This document shows, one piece after another, positions 22,730 to 34,611 of a DNA stretch of 64,000 bases. Both the position numbers and the translations under genes were made by a program. The notes below the pieces were generated by a model. It was given only the letters and a program-made list of their open reading frames with translations, was not told where the DNA came from and did no database searches. Source of the stretch: Limnoperna fortunei (Eukaryota; Mollusca; Bivalvia; Mytilida; Modiolidae); NCBI GenBank assembly GCA_944474755.1, contig OX104113.1, positions 68,283,944 through 68,347,943 on the forward strand, read 5' to 3'. How positions within the stretch are numbered: position 1 is the stretch's first letter; every line of letters starts with the position of its first letter.

Positions 22730-25700
22730 TCAATCAACAACATCAAATTTTTTATATTCATATGACTGAATGGTTCTTTCATTTTTAAATTCACATTTAT
22801 CAATTCTTGAGTTTTTGCTTCCTTTTTTAGATAACCATTCTTTCCTGCAAAAAAAGAGAAAGACATGAGGTGTTTTTCCTGTTTCCACAAAAAGATAGTG
22901 TTGTTTTATTACATGTATATGAGATAATGTGTGTTTTGCATTAGTGGCTGCTGAGTGTTCTATCACTCTTATAGAGGTTCAGCAGTTGGCTTAGATGATG
23001 GTCAATTTGACTTCAAATCTTTTTTTTCACCAAACTTTTAACATTTTAATATTAAAATTTATTGTTAACAGGGAAATAATTCTTACATGAGCTTCATTTT
23101 GATGTCTTGCCCTTGACAACATCCCTGTACTGTACCCTGTTCTGTATTCCTCACCCATCCAACAATACCATGTTCCTTAGCAGTTTTCTGTGTGTTCTAA
23201 AAAATATGAAAATAAAAGTACGACAACAAAAATTGAATGTATTAATTTAGATTCCAAAATTTGCTCAAGTGACCTCATTCAATAAAAATTTTTTGACCTC
23301 CATTAAGGTTGTCAGAAACTTGGCACAGAGTATCCTTGGGAGAAGGGAAATCAAGTTAATTCAAATGAAAGCCCTCTATCACTTATTATAAATTTTGGCA
23401 ATTTTTTTACAATTTTACAATTCTTAAATATCAAGGAGATAATTAAGAGTTGTAAAAAAATTATGTCAAAATTTTTATTTTTTTTTTTGTTTATGACTAT
23501 TTTGTGATTGAGTGTATGGCCCTTCAAAAAATTTAAAAATTATGTCAAAATTAATTTTTTTTTAATATAATCATTACACTAATTTCAATCAAACATAGCA
23601 CAAAGTATCCTTAGGTGAAAATGATTCATATGATGTGCCACACTTTCTTCAAAGGGAAAATTATTAAGAAATTGTTGAACTATGAATCAAATTTTAAAAT
23701 TTTCTTCTTGGGTACTTTTTGTTAATTTCAATCAACAATCAACCAAAGTACATGTATCCTTGGGTGAAGCAAATTCAAGTTTGTGTAACTTTTCTTCAAA
23801 CGTTGAGAATTAAAAAATATTTAAATAAAAGGTAAAAGCCTTAAAATCTTCTCGATCAGATTAAATGAACTACATTGTATCCAAAGTCTGATTTCATATA
23901 GAAAACAACTAAACATACTCCTTAATGGCTTCAAAGCCTCCCCCCGCCCCAATAAAAAAAAAGGATATGTTGATAAATTATCTTTGAGTTTATTTAATCA
24001 AAGTTCTAATTATGGTTCAACATAATTTGTGTGATACGGGGTAGGGCTAAGTGTACCATTGAGACACAGGTAGCCCAGGTGCCTCTTGTTCTATTTGCCT
24101 GTGTTTGATACCATGAATGGATATAGATTGGGTATGTGTGGTTAGTCATGTGGTAAATAATGAATCTTTAGATTCAACAACATAAGTACAAAAAATAATA
24201 GGTTCTTACATGTGTTTTGGAGAAATACCAGATGATCTGCCACAAGTGCTATAAATTTTATATCTTTTCGTGAGTGGAGTGCAGTGAAACAAGCAAAGCC
24301 ATAAAAAACTTTATTATGAGTGGGAGATCACACAGGCTTTCCCAAATGTGCATGAAAGTACCTATTTCTTTAAACCTATTTCTCTGTACATGGTTCTTGT
24401 TTCAGGCATTTTGATTGGATAAAACGGGTATGGATGAGTGTGTGTGAGATTATCTGTACTAAGTCATCTGTACCAGAAAATGGCCATTTACATATTAGAG
24501 AATGATTCAGCATCTTAATAGAGATCACTTTTGAGGAACATGTAACATCTGGTTAGATGTTACTGTGAGTAACTGGTACCATCTCAGTAGAGGTCATTCT
24601 AAGGAAGATATAAAAATGTCTCATAAGAGGTCTACATGAAATCAATCCAAATGTCTTAAGTACTTCCAATTTCTTCATTCAGATGATTTGTGTTGCTTAG
24701 ATTATTTATTTTTGACATAACCTTTATTGTTAAATTTGTATGATACAGTGGATTCCTCTTAATTGCATAACCAATTTGTCAGAGAAAAATATGCAATTAC
24801 CTGAAATATGCAGTACACAAAAATGTCATTTTTAACAGAAAATATGAAGTTTTCACTTAGCTTGTCCAATTAAAAGCTGTGTTGATCCATAAAACCATTT
24901 AGGTGACCTGTTTTATTATCTGAATTCTGGTAACAACAATTATAATTAAGAAGGTTGTCAAAGCATGCTTTTTGATAATTCCATTAGATGACAGTGTTAT
25001 TACTTCGTGAGGAAAATGCCAGGTTTTGACATGAATATGTCCATCACTTGATAATTTTATGCAATTAACCGGAATTTTTAATTTCTTAAGATTTTTTATG
25101 CAATTAACCGAAATTTTTAACATGTAGAGTATAAGAAATTGTTTGGTGTTTTAAAGTTTTATGCAATTAAGTGAAATATGCAATTAACAGGTATGCCATT
25201 AAGTGAAATCAACTGTATTAAAATTAAAAATTAAAATAAATAACACACTGACTAAGGAAATTAATGTCTTACCTTTCTGAAGAAAACACCTACAAAATAA
25301 AAGAGATGCATTAATTATGCTGCATAGTTATGTTATTAACAAATCTATTCATTGTTGTTTAACAGGAGGCAACACGATAGTGTTCGCCTTAAAAATATAT
25401 ACATGTAGAGAACACACATTTTTATATAAGTAGTGTCAAAATATTGTCATCCTCACCTGTGAGGATGAAATTTTGTGAAATTATTTTCAACTGTTTTATT
25501 GAATATAATAGTGATAGATAGATTGTCAGAATTAAAATGGTAATTTTGATTTTTTGCTGCCAGCAGCTTCCATAATGTACATGTACTAGTATAATCTTGG
25601 TTGAAACCAAGGTTTTATCATACCAAGAAAATTGAAAATACATGTAGTTAGTTTTCTCTAAAAAAATAATAAAACATTGAATTTTCCCGATCTAATAAAA

Positions 25701-28592
25701 TTAGAATAAATTAATTAAATCATTGTTACCAAATGAAGCAATGATCCTTAATGACACTTAATTGCCTTTTATTTCTCTTAAGTCCATTTAATTAATTAGT
25801 TTATGTTTTTCAATTTAATATTGTAAAAAATTAAACTGAATTAGTTAAATGAGTTAAAGTCTCAGGGTTATAGGGGTTAAATAAATTAACAGAAACATCA
25901 ACGGATTTCAGCATGTATGATTACAAACACAATTTTAAAAATAATATCTTGAAGTAGAATAATGCTAGATACAAACCTTATACATAAAAAAGAAAACAAA
26001 AATAAAAAATGATTGATTGATTGGATGTCTGCTTTACGTCCAGCGAGCAGTATTTCAGCTATATTCAGGACGGGAACAAGTTAACAAACAATAAATCCAC
26101 GGAAAATGGGGGTGGGATGGGTCACAGGAATACAATTTTGACTGCCACTGGAAAAGTATGGAGTTTTGGGTAGGGGCGGAAAATTTAGCCTTTTGTAGCG
26201 GCTACAATGAGCCTACTCTTTTTCGAAATCTACAAAAGGGGTCTTTATCGTACAAGGAGCGTGGCACTCTCCTTGTACATTGCCCACTACGGTCCGCAGT
26301 CAGGCTTTCCGTATTGTGCCCTGACAACCTCCCCAACGAGAGGGTCTCCCCTATCCGCCACCCGGGGACACGCTGGGCTGCTCTGTGGGTCGAGCACTGG
26401 GAACCCTCCCAGTATGGTCCCAGAAAAATAAAAAATAAACAAACAAATATATATAGCAAATGAAATAAATCATACACAAAACTAACAATTAATTCTATTA
26501 TACAGATAGTTTATTATTTTATTACTATTTATATTTTTATAAGAACAAGATGTATTGCCTCAGAAAAATAAATATTTATGACAAAGAGAAGAAAGTAAGA
26601 CATACACAAACTAGTGAAAAGGAACATAAGACAAATCCAGATAATAATTTTCATACAATGTTTATATAATATATTTTAAAAAAACAACATGCAAAAGTCA
26701 GGTGTAAAAAAAATATTGATCTTTTATCTTGGTTAATTTGCAACGAAAACAGTCCAAAAGCATGAATACTTTATAATTATCTTTGTAAAATTATTTGTTT
26801 TATTTATTATACAACTGTCAGAATTGTCCTGATATAAGGTCCGAATTGTCCTAATATACCGTCCAAATTGTCAGGGTATGAATTGTCTTGGGCCCAAATT
26901 GTCTGACATTCACATTAAATGAATATGCTAAAAAGTACTTGAGTAGAAAGGCAAATTACTCATAAACATGTGTGAAACAAAAATTTTAAATATTATTATC
27001 TCAAAGTTTGGCATGAATCCAGTTATTAATTCTGTTACCACTTGATTTTACTTTTTACTTTATCTAGATTAAAAAAATATATATAACTAGGTTTCATGAT
27101 AAAAGGTTTCTGGGACGATTGTTTCTTCTACAAATATGCTCTTTAACATTTTTTTTCATCTATTTTCTGAATGGTCTATTTCTACTTCTATGAGGTTGCA
27201 GACACCTTTGATAATTATTCATGATCAACAACTAATTATTGTCAATAATACAGAGATAGAGTATTATAAACAAATAGGGATCTTCTAATAACAATACCAG
27301 TCATGCATGTCCAGAAATGTGCCCTTAATTCATCACATCCACATTTGTAAACCTGCAATTATCTTGGTTACATATAGTTACAATGGTAACAGTATTTTTT
27401 TAAATTTATTTCTGATGCTTGTTTATAAAAGGGTTTAATATGGGATATACAATGGTTACATTGGTAACATAATCAACATGTTCTCTTTCCATTTTTTTAT
27501 GTGCTGTTTTAGGACACGTTTCTGGACATATCTATACACTACCAATATAGCTTGCTAATATTTTTACAGAGATCCAGTCAATACCATCTTAAGAGATTTC
27601 TAAGTACATGTATGTAATGAAACAGTCGGTTGAAAAGTATTATTTCCTAAAAATTCCATGAAATAAATGGGTAACCGGACAACTCGGACCAAAACAAATT
27701 CGGACCATTACATATTCGGACTATAACAAATTCGGACAATAACAAATTCGGCCTACTGTTTCAAAATAGGGATTTAAGGTGGACAAATTCGGACTATAAA
27801 ATAAAATTATATAATATTTAGTTGATAATATTTAGTTATAGCTGGTTAGCAGTGATGGCTACACTTACACCAAAAAGGTGTTTGACTTAGAAATAAAAAA
27901 ATTCTGTTTTTCCTTTTATACTGACAGATTTTAAAGAAAACTGTATATATATACAGTCTTGTGTATATATACCTATTTGTGCTTGTTTGTGTTGTGCATA
28001 AATGTTTGATTAATATGCTTTGTATGTCTTATCACTGCTATTTCTAAAGTTATATTGTTAAATAAACAACTTTCTTTGTTTTGTTACATGTGATTGTTAT
28101 GACTATAAAGCTAAAAAATTAAATCTTATGTCTTTTATTACTCATATAGATTTTAAAGAAAACTGAGGAAATAAATACAATTTATAACACACATAACCCC
28201 AATGCATCACATTATTGAGCAGAAACTTAACTACAAATAATACAAAATAAAGACAAAATACAAACAAAACTCATGTGATATTTTTTATGTAGTCCGAATT
28301 GGCAATGGTCCGAATATGTTATGGTCCGAATTTGTGTAATCCGAATTTGTTATGGTCCGAGTATGCAATAGTCCGAATTTGTTTTGGTCCGAGATGTCAT
28401 GGAATCAAATAAATGTACTTGTTTCAAAAATATATTCTCTAAAACTAATAAATTACAATATATTATGCACGAACTATAATATTGTTTCTTGTAGACACAT
28501 TTGACATGTGCAGTCGTCAGAAAAATACCTTGTACCTTTCCAAATACCTCGAAATCAACAGAAACTAATTTTTTGGCAGCGCCCGTAGCCAT
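22730..28592 (-). CDS. Acylphosphatase, complete, 4 exons with a 17-nt microexon
   Basis: Small cytosolic enzyme that hydrolyses the carboxyl-phosphate bond of acylphosphates. Minus-strand exons in transcript order: 28592-28529 (64 nt), 25289-25273 (17 nt), 23196-23087 (110 nt), 22844-22730 (115 nt including TGA). They total 306 nt, or 101 aa, close to the usual 98-100. Each junction has AG/GT borders and matching phase. The protein begins MATGAAKKLVSVDFEVFGKV. The microexon supplies GVFFRK, the phosphate-binding loop with the catalytic arginine (Arg26 here, Arg23 in vertebrate numbering). Exon 3 has GWVRNTEQGTVQG with the catalytic asparagine (Asn44; Asn41 in vertebrates). Exon 4 has GSKNSRID and ends EYKKFDVVD. 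The N-terminal start agrees with family length. Introns carry a foldback element and MITEs. ACYP1 versus ACYP2 type cannot be decided by eye. Confidence 0.93.
24252..24500 (-). mobile_element. Diverged copy of the 20117 MITE
   Basis: On the minus strand it follows the order of 20117-20538: TGGCCATTTTCTGGTACAG, AGTACAGAT, CCAATCAAAATGCC, then AGGTACTTTCATGCAC and GGGAAAGCC. It sits in the second intron of the acylphosphatase gene. Confidence 0.6.
24746..25215. mobile_element. pogo-like MITE with TA target duplication
   Basis: Left end CAGTGGATTCCTCTTAATTG and right end CATTAAGTGAAATCAACTG are inverted repeats, each bordered by TA (24744-24745, 25216-25217). The interior repeats ATGCAATTAAC motifs several times. 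CAGT...ACTG ends with a TA duplication are typical of Tc1/mariner-pogo elements. It lies 58 bases from the acylphosphatase microexon. Confidence 0.65.
25273..25289 (-). CDS. Acylphosphatase microexon (17 nt) with catalytic Arg
   Basis: On the minus strand a pyrimidine-rich tract and TAG acceptor end at 25290, and a consensus donor GTAAGAC starts at 25272. The 17 bases between them complete a split glycine codon and encode VFFRK, which restores the acylphosphatase signature GKVQGVFFRK. Without it the flanking exons would be out of frame and the enzyme would lack its essential arginine. Confidence 0.9.
26011..26446 (-). mobile_element. Retroposon with AATC tail, copy 2
   Basis: Shares order and much sequence with 10556-11000, including GAGCCTACTCTTTTTC and the GCAGTATTTCAGCTATATTC tail region. 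It lies just 5' of the acylphosphatase microexon, inside that gene's first intron. Confidence 0.65.
26817..26915 (+). repeat. Short AATTGTC repeat array
   Basis: Five spaced AATTGTC motifs at roughly 17-20-base intervals, several preceded by GTCC or GTC (for example GTCCGAATTGTCC). Resembles the AATTCGGAC arrays in the foldback element at 27670 and may be a relative's terminus. Confidence 0.5.
27670..28406. mobile_element. Foldback-type element with repetitive inverted termini
   Basis: Both ends are arrays of about 16-17-base units around AAATTCGGAC on the left and its complement GTCCGAATTT on the right. They are separated by about 450 bases of unrelated AT-rich sequence. An exact 9-bp direct repeat AAATAAATG flanks it (27661-27669 and 28407-28415). 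No coding capacity. It is in acylphosphatase intron 1, about 120 bases from exon 1. Confidence 0.75.
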
Positions 28593-28745
28593 TTGTTTAC
28601 ATCGAAACGAAAATACACTTGTAAGGATTCTTTTGATTGGATATAAATATTGTGTAAACTGCTTTACTACACTTTTTCATACTAAACTTGGTATTACTTC
28701 CAGCCATAGGCACCAGAAAAATGTATAAAGACTAAAGTGTTGCTA
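28593..28745 (-). promoter_or_regulatory. Putative acylphosphatase promoter / 5' UTR
   Basis: Sequence directly upstream of the acylphosphatase ATG. Read on the minus strand it has a CCAAT motif next to an AT-rich TATTTATAT stretch, 40-60 bases before the start codon. No transcription start can be fixed from sequence alone. Confidence 0.3.
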
Positions 28746-29413
28746 GTTGGTACGCGGCAACATATTTGATCTTCAACATCTATACATAAATCATATAAGG
28801 CACAAAATATGCACCAAATTCAATGTATTATGTTTTGTAACTTACATTTCCCCAATGGTTACATAGAGTTACCATGGTATGATGCTTGTTTTAGTGTGGG
28901 GATTTAATTTTCTGACATAAAAATTATTTTAAAATAAGTATTTACTGTGCAAATTAATGATAAATTAGCAGCAATATTACAAGTAAAATATGAAAAACCT
29001 TAACAGTACACATGAGTTTTGGTCATGAGCATGTCTAGAAAATGTGTAATGTTTTAATGACCTATGGCTATGAAACACCTGTTTATTATTAATAAGGAAT
29101 AATTTGTTTAGAGAAATTCTATAATATAAATTTTAACAGTATCTTTTGTTTTGGATTCATTGTTGACATCAGTGAATGAAGAAACATTGCATAAATTCAA
29201 GCATGTGACAATTGTTTTATTTTAAATAGTTTCTTCAGTGATTACCACACGTGGATTGCCAATCTTTTATTTAAGTCGGTTAAAGAGCTCATGTTATATG
29301 TTTGTTACTATGTATATATTATCTGACTCTAAATCAAATTTACTTACTTACTTAATTTTTTACTTATATTTATTAATAACTATCATTTTAATTGGAAGTA
29401 TGAGGTTATTAAA

Positions 29414-29490
29414 AAATCGCATAGTGGTTAAGGTGTAGTTAGTCATCTACTATTGATCACATAGTCTGTCAGCACTGAGATTGTGGGTAA
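29414..29490 (+). repeat. SINE 5' head fragment
   Basis: Only the tRNA-like head survives: TAGTGGTTAAGGTG, CATCTACTATTGATCACAT, GTCTGTCAGCACTGAGATTG. Body and tail are absent. Confidence 0.6.
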
Positions 29491-29967
29491 CTTATAGAAG
29501 AATAACATATAAATTTTTTATTTTTTCGCGAAGTTTCCCTTTAAAGAAAAATAACTATAAAAAATGTTAGATACATGTATATATGTATACAATATTCATA
29601 CAATATCAGAAAATAAAAAGTTAATTTGATTGAGCCATAGCAGTAGAAATGTAACATTACAACATGACATCACAAATAACACTTTTAAAACATGTCAAAA
29701 AACTTAACAGAATACTGAATATCATTACCAGAAATAACAGGAAAAACTTGTATACTTTAATTATATAGTGTAACTATAAATGTCCTTTTGTAAGTTCTGA
29801 TGGCTAATTCATTTTTTACAACTAAGGACAAACATTTCTTAATATAAACCTGCTTTGATATTTAACTATGTAAATTATAAAATGGCACCAAAAGGAATAA
29901 TCATACTCTGGCCCCCTATTATTCTTTGACTGAAAAATGGCGATTCACACTGAAATCTTAAACATTG

Positions 29968-30559
29968 AAGGGATGCAGGACACCATCTGCCATTTGTGTG
30001 AATATTTAAAAATAGATATCACATTTTAATAATAATTTCTTTCATTATGAACTCTTAATTCCATAAAATTTGAAACAATGATGAAAGTCTTATACATATA
30101 TTTCTTCATTTTATTGAACAGTTTTCCCATAAATGAATTTTGTATTGTCAAAAAATAATAAAAAAGGACAGTGTTAACAAGGGAGGTAATTTTGACTAAA
30201 AAATATTTTTTAACACTTTTTGACCATTTGTTTCCCAGTGAAAAAAAAATTTGACTCATAGACACCTATTTTTCTTTACATCACAAAAGTGTATACAAAT
30301 TGCTTGACATTATATCAAAACTTCAAAAAATTTATCGGACAGAATTTTCATAATCTTTTATTTTAGTGCTTCTTTATCCTCTTCTCTGTATAATCTATTA
30401 GAAAAATTAAATTTCAGTGCTCACTCCCTCAAAAATAAGCTCTGAAATCCATATTTTTTATTTTGAATTATGATAACTTGTATAAAAACTATACTATATG
30501 GCGAATTTAAAGAAAATTCATCACCAAATAATTTTCAGTAAAAAGTGTCCTGCATCCCC
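29968..30559. mobile_element. TTAA-type MITE, copy 1
   Basis: Inverted ends AGGGATGCAGGACACC and GTGTCCTGCATCCCCT, with TTAA on the right and a decayed TTGA on the left. The interior shares AATAATTTCTTTCATTATGAA with copy 2. Confidence 0.7.
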
Positions 30560-30689
30560 TTAAAATATTTAAAGGAAGGACAAAGCATGTGATGTTGACA
30601 CAGGACCATGCATAGGCAAAAAGCTCTGACAGGGCACAAAAAATCAAATGATAAATCATGAAAACCAACGTCTGGTCAGATAAAGTAGG

Positions 30690-30896
30690 ATTATTTTGTT
30701 TGTTTTAGTGTTTTTTTAATGGCACTTTCAGCAATTTTTTCGGCTATATCAGACATGGGGTCTAGTTTTTATATGGGGAGGAAGCCGGGGTACCTGGAGA
30801 AAACTCCTGACCTTGGCAGGAAAACTAGCAATCCTTGTCAATTAAGATTGGACTTAGATACACCCTGCCCACAGTGAGATACAGTAGAGTAATCAC
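30690..30896 (-). mobile_element. tRNA-derived SINE, minus strand, 5'-truncated
   Basis: Reverse of the CAAA-tailed SINE. On plus it reads TTTGTTTG, then GCCACT-like and CAATTTTTTCGGCTATATC, then GAAAACTCCTGACC and CTTGTCAATTAAGATTGG. It stops within the head. Its head-side part is duplicated at 32006. Confidence 0.7.
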
Positions 30897-31006
30897 TATG
30901 TTTCATACAAGTACAAGAATGAAAAAGGTATACAGAAGAAACTACAGTTTTTACACAAAATCAAATTAATGAGATCCAACAGCATTACTTATAGAATTTA
31001 TATTCT
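30782..31006 (+). repeat. 225-bp duplication, copy 1
   Basis: Part SINE and part unique sequence, nearly identical to 32006-32229; only a few substitutions were seen by eye. Confidence 0.85.
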
Positions 31007-32005
31007 GTAATTGTTGTTTACATGATGGAATCTTGACTTTTATTTTAAGCCTGTAAGATTCATAGCTCCCATGAAAACATTTGTTTTTGTATTTATCTAT
31101 ATAGTGAATTTTTATTTTCGTTTTATATAATTTTACCAATCTTGTCTTGTAGTACAGGTTGTTTTGGTGAAAGAAACTATCTGTTCCATCATTTTTGCTA
31201 AAGATGGACTGAATACATGTACTCTTGCAATTTGCAACTTAATATGAGAACAATTTGTTTTTGTCACAAGTTTTTTTATTCCTTATGAGCTCAACTTGAA
31301 ATATAAAATTCTGCATTAAACAAGACAAGCCAATAAGAATAAAGGTAATCATGCAAACCAATCATTGCAGTTGCTATTTGCCAAGAAGTTTGATTGACTG
31401 GTGTCAGGTACACATGACCTTGACAATCAGCAGAAAATGAGACAGAAAAATAGAAACTTGTGATTCATTTCATGAAAACAGCATGCTTTATAATGAACTG
31501 AAATAGACAACAGAAGACAAAAATAGAAATATTTGTTCTGAGAGGTTGTTGCATTTCATGTGAACTTCATGCTTATCATGATGCTTTTTAAAACTAAAAT
31601 ATAGATGTTCATTTCAAGGACAAAATATAAAAGTACATATAAACTTTGTAAATTTGGTTATTCTTTTTGTAACTACACAATTTTTTATTTGGCTAAAATT
31701 GCAAACAAGAAAATACATAGTTTATTTAGGAAAGTTGATACAGTTTTTGGTTGATCAATTAACTATGACTTTGGAGAGATCTGGCCAATTTTAAGGTGGA
31801 TAGATTAAACTTCAGGCTAAAGGAGACCAGTTTTTTTTATTTCAATAAAAGATGGTGCCAGAATTTTTATTTCATATGTTAAAATTATTTTATTATTGTT
31901 AACAGACAGAAATGGACGTAAACAATGTAACATAATTTATTCCACTATCAGTTAGAGGTTCAACTGATACAATTTAAATGTATACAATTGAAATGATACA
32001 TTTTA

Positions 32006-32229
32006 AAGCCGGAGTACCTGGAGAAAACTCCTGACCTTGGCAGGAAAACTAGCAATCCTTGTCAATTAAGATTGGACTTAGATACACCCTGCCCACAGTG
32101 AGATACAGTAGAGTAATCACTATGTTTCATACAAGTACAAGAATAAAAAAGGTATACAGAAGAATCTACAGTTTTTACACAAAATCAAATTAATGAGATC
32201 CAACAGCACTACTTATAGAATTTATATTC
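32006..32229 (+). repeat. 225-bp duplication, copy 2
   Basis: Matches 30782-31006 from AAGCC through TTATAGAATTTATATTC. It is bracketed by a second direct repeat, ACTATCAGTTAGAGG plus about 20 bases, near 31944 and 32248. Confidence 0.85.
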
Positions 32230-32930
32230 AGTTTATATTCATATTTACTATCAGTTAGAGGTACAACTGATAAAATTTAAATGGCTACAGATTATTTAAA
32301 ACCAAGATATGTATTGCAACAAAAAGCAAACCTTTTCAACAGAATAAACTTTGAATCAGATACCAAAATCATTTTAAGTTTTCACAAAAATCATATGATG
32401 CGTTTGGAGTCATACTTAAAACATGAAGCATCCTAAGTAAGTAAGAATAATTTTTTGCATAAAACTTATGTGTAGAGAAGTAACTATTTATCATTTTTGA
32501 AACAGTTTTCTTTTTTCTTTTTTAATTTCCATTTTGTTCTGGTTGGCAACCAGTGGCACTTTCTTTTTCTTAAATCTAACACATGTTTTAGAATCATGAT
32601 TCTGTGGAGCAAAATAAGTTTCAACTACTTATAAAATGCAATGTTCCAATTAACTTATTTTAAGCATGGCTGTCTATGAAACAAAAATGTGAATCATTTA
32701 AATCATTGGTCTATTATGTTTCACATGATTTGAAATCATGTTTTTGTTTCATATAAAAGAAACTGTGAACCATTAAAATGATCTTGAATCATATTTCAGA
32801 TTCAAGTAAAAGAAATATGCCCCTGATAAACTGTAAGTAGAAAGTCTGATCCAAGTTGAATCAAGGGTTTATAAACATAATAAGTCCTACAAAGATAGGC
32901 CTCTTGTTACTTTATTTGTTTTCTGTTGTA

Positions 32931-33026
32931 GATGAGATGACAAAAAATGCTACTTTTGTTAATACAAGATTTACATATGGCTGTTATAGAACGAGGAACA
33001 GCTGTCACCTATACTAGTAGCATGGG
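32931..33026 (+). other. Exon-like segment, no clear coding frame
   Basis: A strong polypyrimidine tract and TTGTAG acceptor are followed 96 bases later by a donor-like GGGTAAAT. The longest frame (EMTKNATFVNTRFTYGC...) stops inside the segment. It could be a noncoding-RNA exon or a chance match. Confidence 0.15.
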
Positions 33027-33067
33027 TAAATATTTAGTTTTCTTACATATGAGACAGTGTGGTACCT

Positions 33068-33130
33068 ATTTTTAGCCGGTTGAGATATCCTTGTCTCAAC
33101 CCAAGGGCGATATAAGAATTTTATGTCCCT
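33068..33130 (+). repeat. Hairpin-headed repeat fragment
   Basis: GGTTGAGA-TATCCTTG-TCTCAACC hairpin followed by CAAGGGCGATATAAG and TTTTATGTCCC, in the style of the HINE-like 5' ends. No matching 3' end found. Confidence 0.35.
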
Positions 33131-33417
33131 TTTCCCCGTAAAAATTAATTGTGACGTCAGCTATGTATTCATCAATAAAAATAATAAAATATTTGCTTTT
33201 ATTGTGTTAGTTTACTCTGCCTCATTAAATATGAACATGAAAAGAACATATCTGAGCTTTCAGGATGAAATGTATGCCACAAATATGATACCAGTACACA
33301 TCAAAACAAACACGTTCACACAAACAATATACACATGAGATTACTTTCAGGGTAGATAAATTTTGACATCTTCAAACAGAATAGGACCAGATTTTTTTTA
33401 ACGTATTAATGAGAGAT

Positions 33418-33580
33418 ATAATCAAACACTGGTGGGAGGGCAAGATGAGAAAATCTCGAGACACCCACATGAAAGATTTCTTTTGGTCACCAACTTGGCA
33501 GAGCCTCATTGGGGACCAGAAATCTGTTCACTTGGGTGTCCGAGATTTTCCCCTCTGGCCCTCCTACCAGCATTAGATTC
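33418..33580. repeat. Palindromic MITE
   Basis: The arms (AATCAAACACTGGTGGGAGG... and ...CCTCCTACCAGCATTAGATT) pair over about 70 bases with a few mismatches, around a roughly 20-base centre near 33490-33512. No coding capacity. Confidence 0.7.
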
Positions 33581-34080
33581 TTTATTTCTTTTAACTCTTG
33601 TTTGGTAATAAATATTGTTATTTGATTTGGTCAACTATCATGTATTATTTTTGCAATGTACCAATTCATTTTGATTATCTAATCATTTTTTATACTGCAC
33701 AAGAAATATGAGATCAACATCGACTTACTATTTGTATTTGGGACAGATCAAATTACAACTGCATGGTAGATACAAACGAAAGCCGATTTAAAACTGAAAG
33801 CTTGGTATATAGTCTTTTATTTATTTCAGATTTTTCATCTATTTAAGCACTTGTCATCAATATAATACATATATCTGATAACATGGTTTTTAATGTAAAT
33901 TGTACTTTATATATTATGCATGAATATAACTGTGAAGCATGGCAGTAATTTCATGTAATAAAAGAGCTAGTGACATGGGTTAGATTATGAATATTTGTAA
34001 ATGACAGAACAATCCATTTAAACTTATACATACCGCATTGTACATGTATAAGCAATGACAAACTTTTTGTTGCAATTTAA

Positions 34081-34507
34081 GGGGATGCAGGACACCATCT
34101 GCCATTTTTTGTGAAAATTTCAAAATAGATAGAACATTTATGGTAAATTTAATAATTATTTCTTTCATTATGAAATCTAAATCCCCATAAAATTTTAAAA
34201 ATAATGAAAGTCTTATACTTTATATTATTACTTCAATTTATTAATGGTTGAAACAAAAAGTTTTCCCATAAATGAGTTCGGTATTGGCAAAAATAATGAA
34301 AATTAAATTTTTAACAAGGGAGGTAATTTTGACAAGAAAATACAAATTTTCCCAGTTATTTCCCAATGGACAAACTCAGAGACCCCTATTTTTCTTTCCA
34401 TCACAAAAATAAATTAATTACAATAGCTTGTATATTAACTAACTATATGGTAAATTTAAAGAAAATTCATGGACAAATTATTTTCATTGAAAGTGTCCTG
34501 CATTCCC
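34081..34507. mobile_element. TTAA-type MITE, copy 2
   Basis: Ends GGGGATGCAGGACACC and GTGTCCTGCATTCCC, with TTAA at 34077-34080 and TTAT at the right. Shares its interior with copy 1 in the same orientation, including CAAGGGAGGTAATTTTGAC. A TTAA target fits piggyBac or Kolobok superfamilies. Confidence 0.7.
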
Positions 34508-34611
34508 TTATACATGCTGAAGGGTAGTTTACCCACAATTTCTATTGAGAGGCCTATACCAGGTCAGGACCTTTGCAGTTGTCATTTCTTCAGCAGGTAA
34601 TCACAGTTTTT

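Noticed and set aside
26817..28400. CRISPR-like regular short repeats
   Set aside because: Units are imperfect, spacers are only a few bases, the DNA is eukaryotic, and at 27670 the arrays are inverted termini of a foldback element.
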